Position numbers and translations under genes: made by a program
The notes under the pieces: generated by a model
Seen by the model: the letters and a program-made list of their open reading frames with translations, nothing else
Database searches by the model: none
What the model was told of the DNA's origin: nothing
Assembly: GCA_037157565.1 (NCBI GenBank)
Contig: JAZHRO010000054.1
Coordinates: 21,203,501 to 21,267,500, forward strand
Direction of reading: 5' to 3'
DNA from: Thalassia testudinum
Taxonomy: Eukaryota; Streptophyta; Magnoliopsida; Alismatales; Hydrocharitaceae
DNA: 64,000 nt
In this document: positions 60,862 to 64,000 of the stretch, piece after piece
How the letters are laid out: each line of letters starts with the position of its first letter
Position numbering within the stretch: the first letter of the stretch is position 1

Positions 60862-61405
60862 CAGACGTCTAATTCCCAAATCAGACGTCTGATAAAGAAT
60901 TTTAAGACGTCTGACTGTTGTTTCAGACGTCTGATAACTGTTAGGCTGGACATAGTTAGTTCTGTCTGATGAAATCAGTCGTCCAGACCTTAGACCAGAC
61001 GTCTTAGGAGACGTCTGATGACTTTGCCAGACGTCCAGTTAGTGGACCGTTGGCTGGCTTAGAAGACACTCAAGAATATGACCGTTAGAGCCTTATCAGA
61101 CGTCCATAGGACTTTACAGACGTCTGATAAATGACCGTTTTGCCTCGGCTGACCCAAAATCACTTCTCAGAGATTTTCTAGTCGTTGCAACGTTTGGAAA
61201 TCAATTCCCACAGTAAAAGTAGGCTTCCAGACGTCCATACATAGTGCCAGACGTCCTGTATGTCGTCTGATGGACTTGCACAAAAACCCTGTTTAGATCT
61301 GATTCAAGTCAGGGAGAAACCCGCATAGAATCAGACGTCTGACCTTGAAATCAGACGTCTTAAAGTGGCCTTCCAGACGTCTGATGCCAGAGTTAGACAT
61401 CTGAT
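60862..61405. repeat. Array of GACGTC palindromes in the U3 of element G
   Basis: I count 14 GACGTC cores by eye, most as CAGACGTCTG or CAGACGTCC; three are perfect 12-bp palindromes TCAGACGTCTGA. Spacing is irregular (12 to 111 bp), so it is not a simple tandem repeat. All lie upstream of the TATA box. Confidence 0.9.
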
Positions 61406-61512
61406 GACCCTGTCAAATGCAATCATTGTCCTGATTTCGGCCTGATTCTCTTGGACTTTGTTCCCAACGGCTATGGAAGCTTTTTTAAGCCTTCCAAAGC
61501 CTTCCTAAGGCC

Positions 61513-61523
61513 TCTATAAATAG
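61513..61523 (+). promoter_or_regulatory. TATA box of element G LTR
   Basis: TCTATAAATAG, about 130 bp downstream of the last GACGTC motif, the likely core promoter of the element. Confidence 0.75.
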
Positions 61524-62242
61524 AGGGGAGCCTTTACACACCCACATACACTAAGAGACACACAAAACACACAAGATATACACTTAGAGACAAGACATAC
61601 ACACCTAGAGAGACATATACACACTAAGACACACACCTTGCAATACACTTTCAAACCTTTTGTGTCTAAAGAAAAGACTCTCTTGCGCTCCAAGCTCAAG
61701 CTCCATTTTCTTGAGAGCATTCAACCGTTGCGCACCAGCTCTCCCGGCGTTGATAACGAGAGCGACGTAGCGCCATCGCGTGGTACACGCACCGCGTCAT
61801 CGTCGACGTACTCCTTGCAAAGGGGAGTTTCCTATTTCCTATAGAAGCTAGGTTTAATTTTGTTGGCTCTATAGGACTGTTGTTTTATTTTATCTTTGTA
61901 TTTTGGTTGGGTATTCGCTTTGCGAATTCCCGTCTCCTTCGTGGGACAAAATCCTTCTCGTGGAGAGAAGGGGTTGAGGAACGCTACCCTCGTACTTGTA
62001 GCGTGGTTGTACTGAGGTTGAATCACCCTCGTTTAAAGTGATTCGGTTAGTGGATTTGATCAACTAGGTTGATCGGAAAATCCTAACTCGAGAGGGTTAG
62101 GTGGTGGTTTTCACCCGGTTTGGGTTTCCACCTAAAAATACCTGTGTACATTTTGTGATTGCTTATTTTTTGTGAGATTGCTTTATATATTTCAATTCCG
62201 CAATTATTTTTACGTCACCCCTCCTAGTAGGGAACTTTCAAT

Positions 62243-62254
62243 TGGTATCAGAGC
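62243..62254 (+). promoter_or_regulatory. Primer binding site of element G (tRNA-Met)
   Basis: TGGTATCAGAGC, the initiator tRNA-Met type primer site, two bases after the LTR end. Confidence 0.92.
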
Positions 62255-62295
62255 AGGTCTTGCTGTTTCGGCGTAACAACCCGGCAAGAGATCAA

Positions 62296-64000
62296 ATGGA
62301 GGGAAGCACATCCGCAATCAGAATCTCCGAGGGGCAGTCCACCGTCCGACCACCCTACTTTGACGGGAACAACTACAGCTACTGGAAGTTGCGGATGAAG
62401 ACCTGGCTTCAAGCCACCGACTTCACGGTCTGGGCCAGATGCGAGATGCCTTTCGACATCCCAGAAAAACCCGCGGGAGGCTACTCGCAGCAACAAATCC
62501 GTGAGCTCTCTTTAAACGCAAAGACCATGAACACCCTTTACTGCGCGCTCAGCTCGGAAGAATTCAACAGAATCTCGCAGTGCGCCACCGCATACGAGAT
62601 TTGGCACACACTCGAGGTAACTCATGAAGGTACCTCTAAGGTAAAAACCTCAAAAATTAATTTACTTTCTCAAGAATTTGAATCTTTTTCAATGAAATCT
62701 AACGAGTCTTTAAGTGAGATGAACACTAGGTTCACTCTCATTGTAAATAACTTGAAAGCTTTAGGAAAGACTTTCATCAAGGGGGAGCTTCAAGGGAAGC
62801 TTCTTCGTTCCCTTGGACCGGAGTGGGAACAGAAAGTCACCGCCATCGAGGAGGTGAACGAAATGGAGGAACTCAACATGGAAGATCTCCTAGGCAATCT
62901 GATGGCCTACGAGACTAAGTTGAAGCAGAAGAAGAAGGATACACCGGAGCCTAAACCAAAGAAGACTCTCGCCTTCAGAACCGCGTCGGATAGCGAGGTA
63001 AGTTCCGACGACGAAGACTTTAGAATTTTACTTAAAAATTTTTCCAAGTTTTGTAGGGAATTAAAGAAAAAGAAAAAGGAGAAGAAGGAAAGCCCGAGAC
63101 GTTGCTACCACTGCAACGGGAAAGGGCATCTGCGACCAGAATGCCCTCTTCTCAAAAAGGAGAAAAAGAAGGAAAAGGAGAAGAAATCTAAGAAGAAGGC
63201 GTTCCAAGCCACTTGGGACGATTCCAGCTCGGAGGAAGAAGAAGAAGAAGAAGAAACCGCTTGCTTTGGTTTCATGGCCAGAGGAAGCAACTGCGACAGT
63301 GAAAGCTGAAGCGACTCCGACGACGAGGTAAACCTCGATCTTCAAGAAGCTTTTAATGAACTTTTTGAGATTAGTAAATCACTTAGGATAGAAAATAAAA
63401 GCATTAAAAAGAACCTTAGTTTTCTTAAAAATGAAAATGATAGGTTAGAAATAAAACTTAAGGATCTTGAAACTTGTCCTAAAAATAATAACCTATTATT
63501 AGATAATCATAACCTCATCAATGAAAATAATAAATTGATTGAGGAAAATGTTAGTCTAAAATTAGAAATTTCTGATTTAAAGACTAAGATGGATATTATA
63601 GAAAAAGAAATCGCATGTCTTAGGGAAAATTCTAACAAATTAATCAACAAAGTTGATAATTTTTATAGCCTTAAGGTTGAGAAAGGATCTCCATCAAGGA
63701 GACCTTCTAACAAATCCGGATCCAAGCTCACTTGGATACCGAAGAAAAAATTAGAATCTTATTTTGTAGGGTTCAGGGATGACTACAACATAAAGGACTG
63801 GACCTACAAGCTCAAGGCTGGTCAACTTAAGTTGGGAGAACCAATGAGTAGACCAAGGAGGAGAACAAGAAGACCGACGAGACGGCGAACAAACGACGGA
63901 CCCGCCGCACGTCGACCACCAGATTGGAGACCGGCGCCGATGCCCGAGCCTCCAAGCTACGGATGGGAGCCCCATCCGATGTGGCATCCACCACCACCAT
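62296..64000 (+). CDS. Element G gag (gag-pol start), interrupted by one stop and by the window edge
   Basis: I take ATG 62296 (MEGSTSAIRIS) as the start; the open frame extends upstream into the primer site, which is not translated. It contains a UBN2-type gag domain (PPYFDGNNYSYWKLRMKTWL, residues 18-37; TLEVTHEGTSKVK; NLKALGKTFIKGELQGKLL) and a CX2CX4HX4C knuckle (CYHCNGKGHLRPEC, about residues 272-285) in a lysine-rich context, then acidic runs. A TGA at 63307-63309 interrupts it, after which the same frame stays open to the window end, with a coiled-coil-like region (LQEAFNELFEISKSL, ENDRLEIKLKDLE) and KLTWIPKKKLE. The region before protease ends in a basic segment (RPRRRTRRPTRRR). The stop may be a C-to-T change (CGA to TGA). 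Confidence 0.85.

Larger units (their letters stand above)
60453..62240 (+). repeat. 5' LTR of element G
   Basis: TGTTGGTGCTAGAGCACC to GGGAACTTTCA. Contains a TATA box (TCTATAAATAG, 61513-61523), a CACA-rich start of the transcribed part at 61540-61640, and a dense run of GACGTC palindromes at 60862-61383. Confidence 0.87.
60453..64000 (+). mobile_element. LTR element G: SIRE/Maximus-like copia, partial (continues beyond window)
   Basis: LTR of 1788 bp, primer site for tRNA-Met, then a long gag frame to the window edge. Assignment to the SIRE/Maximus type rests on the UBN2-like gag with zinc knuckle, a following long coiled-coil region and the WIPKKK-type motif that normally precedes protease. 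Left target copy should be CCTCT (60448-60452). Confidence 0.85.

Noticed and set aside
60862..61405. CRISPR-like array of palindromic repeats
   Set aside because: Units are 8-12 bp with irregular spacing in a eukaryotic LTR; no repeat-spacer structure.

Overview
This is a plant nuclear genome window, made almost entirely of transposable elements plus one intact-looking host gene. The evidence is a spliced gene of the HVA22 (TB2/DP1) family with canonical GT-AG introns, and plant-type Ty1/copia and Ty3/gypsy LTR retrotransposons with plastid-unrelated nuclear features (tRNA-Met and tRNA-Asp primer sites, Athila-type and chromovirus-type proteins). A monocot is my guess from the HVA22 protein and the repeat style, but this is weak. 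No bacterial-type operons, CRISPR arrays or intact tRNA/rRNA genes were seen.

Layout. 1-2.6 kb: decayed Ty1/copia pol (+ strand) and a probable LTR. 2.7-3.1 kb: a short unrecognised broken reading frame. 5.6-11.9 kb: the HVA22-like gene, five coding exons; its 4.2-kb third intron carries an antisense, truncated copia-type element with a GA microsatellite in its LTR. 12-21 kb: low-density DNA with an AT-rich block, a decayed antisense LINE reverse transcriptase, a partial tandem duplication, two tRNA-like SINE heads and a 161-bp foldback MITE.

21.2-50 kb is a nested stack. A dispersed repeat called here R (copy 1) was split by an Athila-like LTR element A (21798-31753), which has gag and protease but no reverse transcriptase or integrase, and whose gag-protease frame runs on into an acidic domain. 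Downstream lie a chromovirus-type solo LTR (from 32018), an older Athila-like remnant (34.9-36.8 kb) and another solo LTR E of the same chromovirus family. E was split by a second Athila-like non-autonomous element C (39201-49542, perfect 5-bp target duplication), whose left LTR was in turn split by an inverted solo LTR (40043-42785). R copy 2 follows at 50.0-51.2 kb.

52.0-60.45 kb: a Tekay/del-like chromovirus F on the minus strand, with gag, protease, reverse transcriptase and RNase H but most of the integrase deleted. Its 5' LTR is interrupted at 60453 by a SIRE/Maximus-like copia element G, which runs off the right edge of the window with its LTR, primer site and gag in view.

The elements do not form a cooperative system with the host gene. 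The features I find most worth following are: a palindromic CAGACGTCTG motif that is dense in the LTRs of unrelated element families (14 GACGTC cores in about 520 bp of one LTR), the inferred gag-protease-acidic fusion of element A, a short conserved peptide motif shared by elements A and C, and insertion junctions clear enough to order the nesting events.
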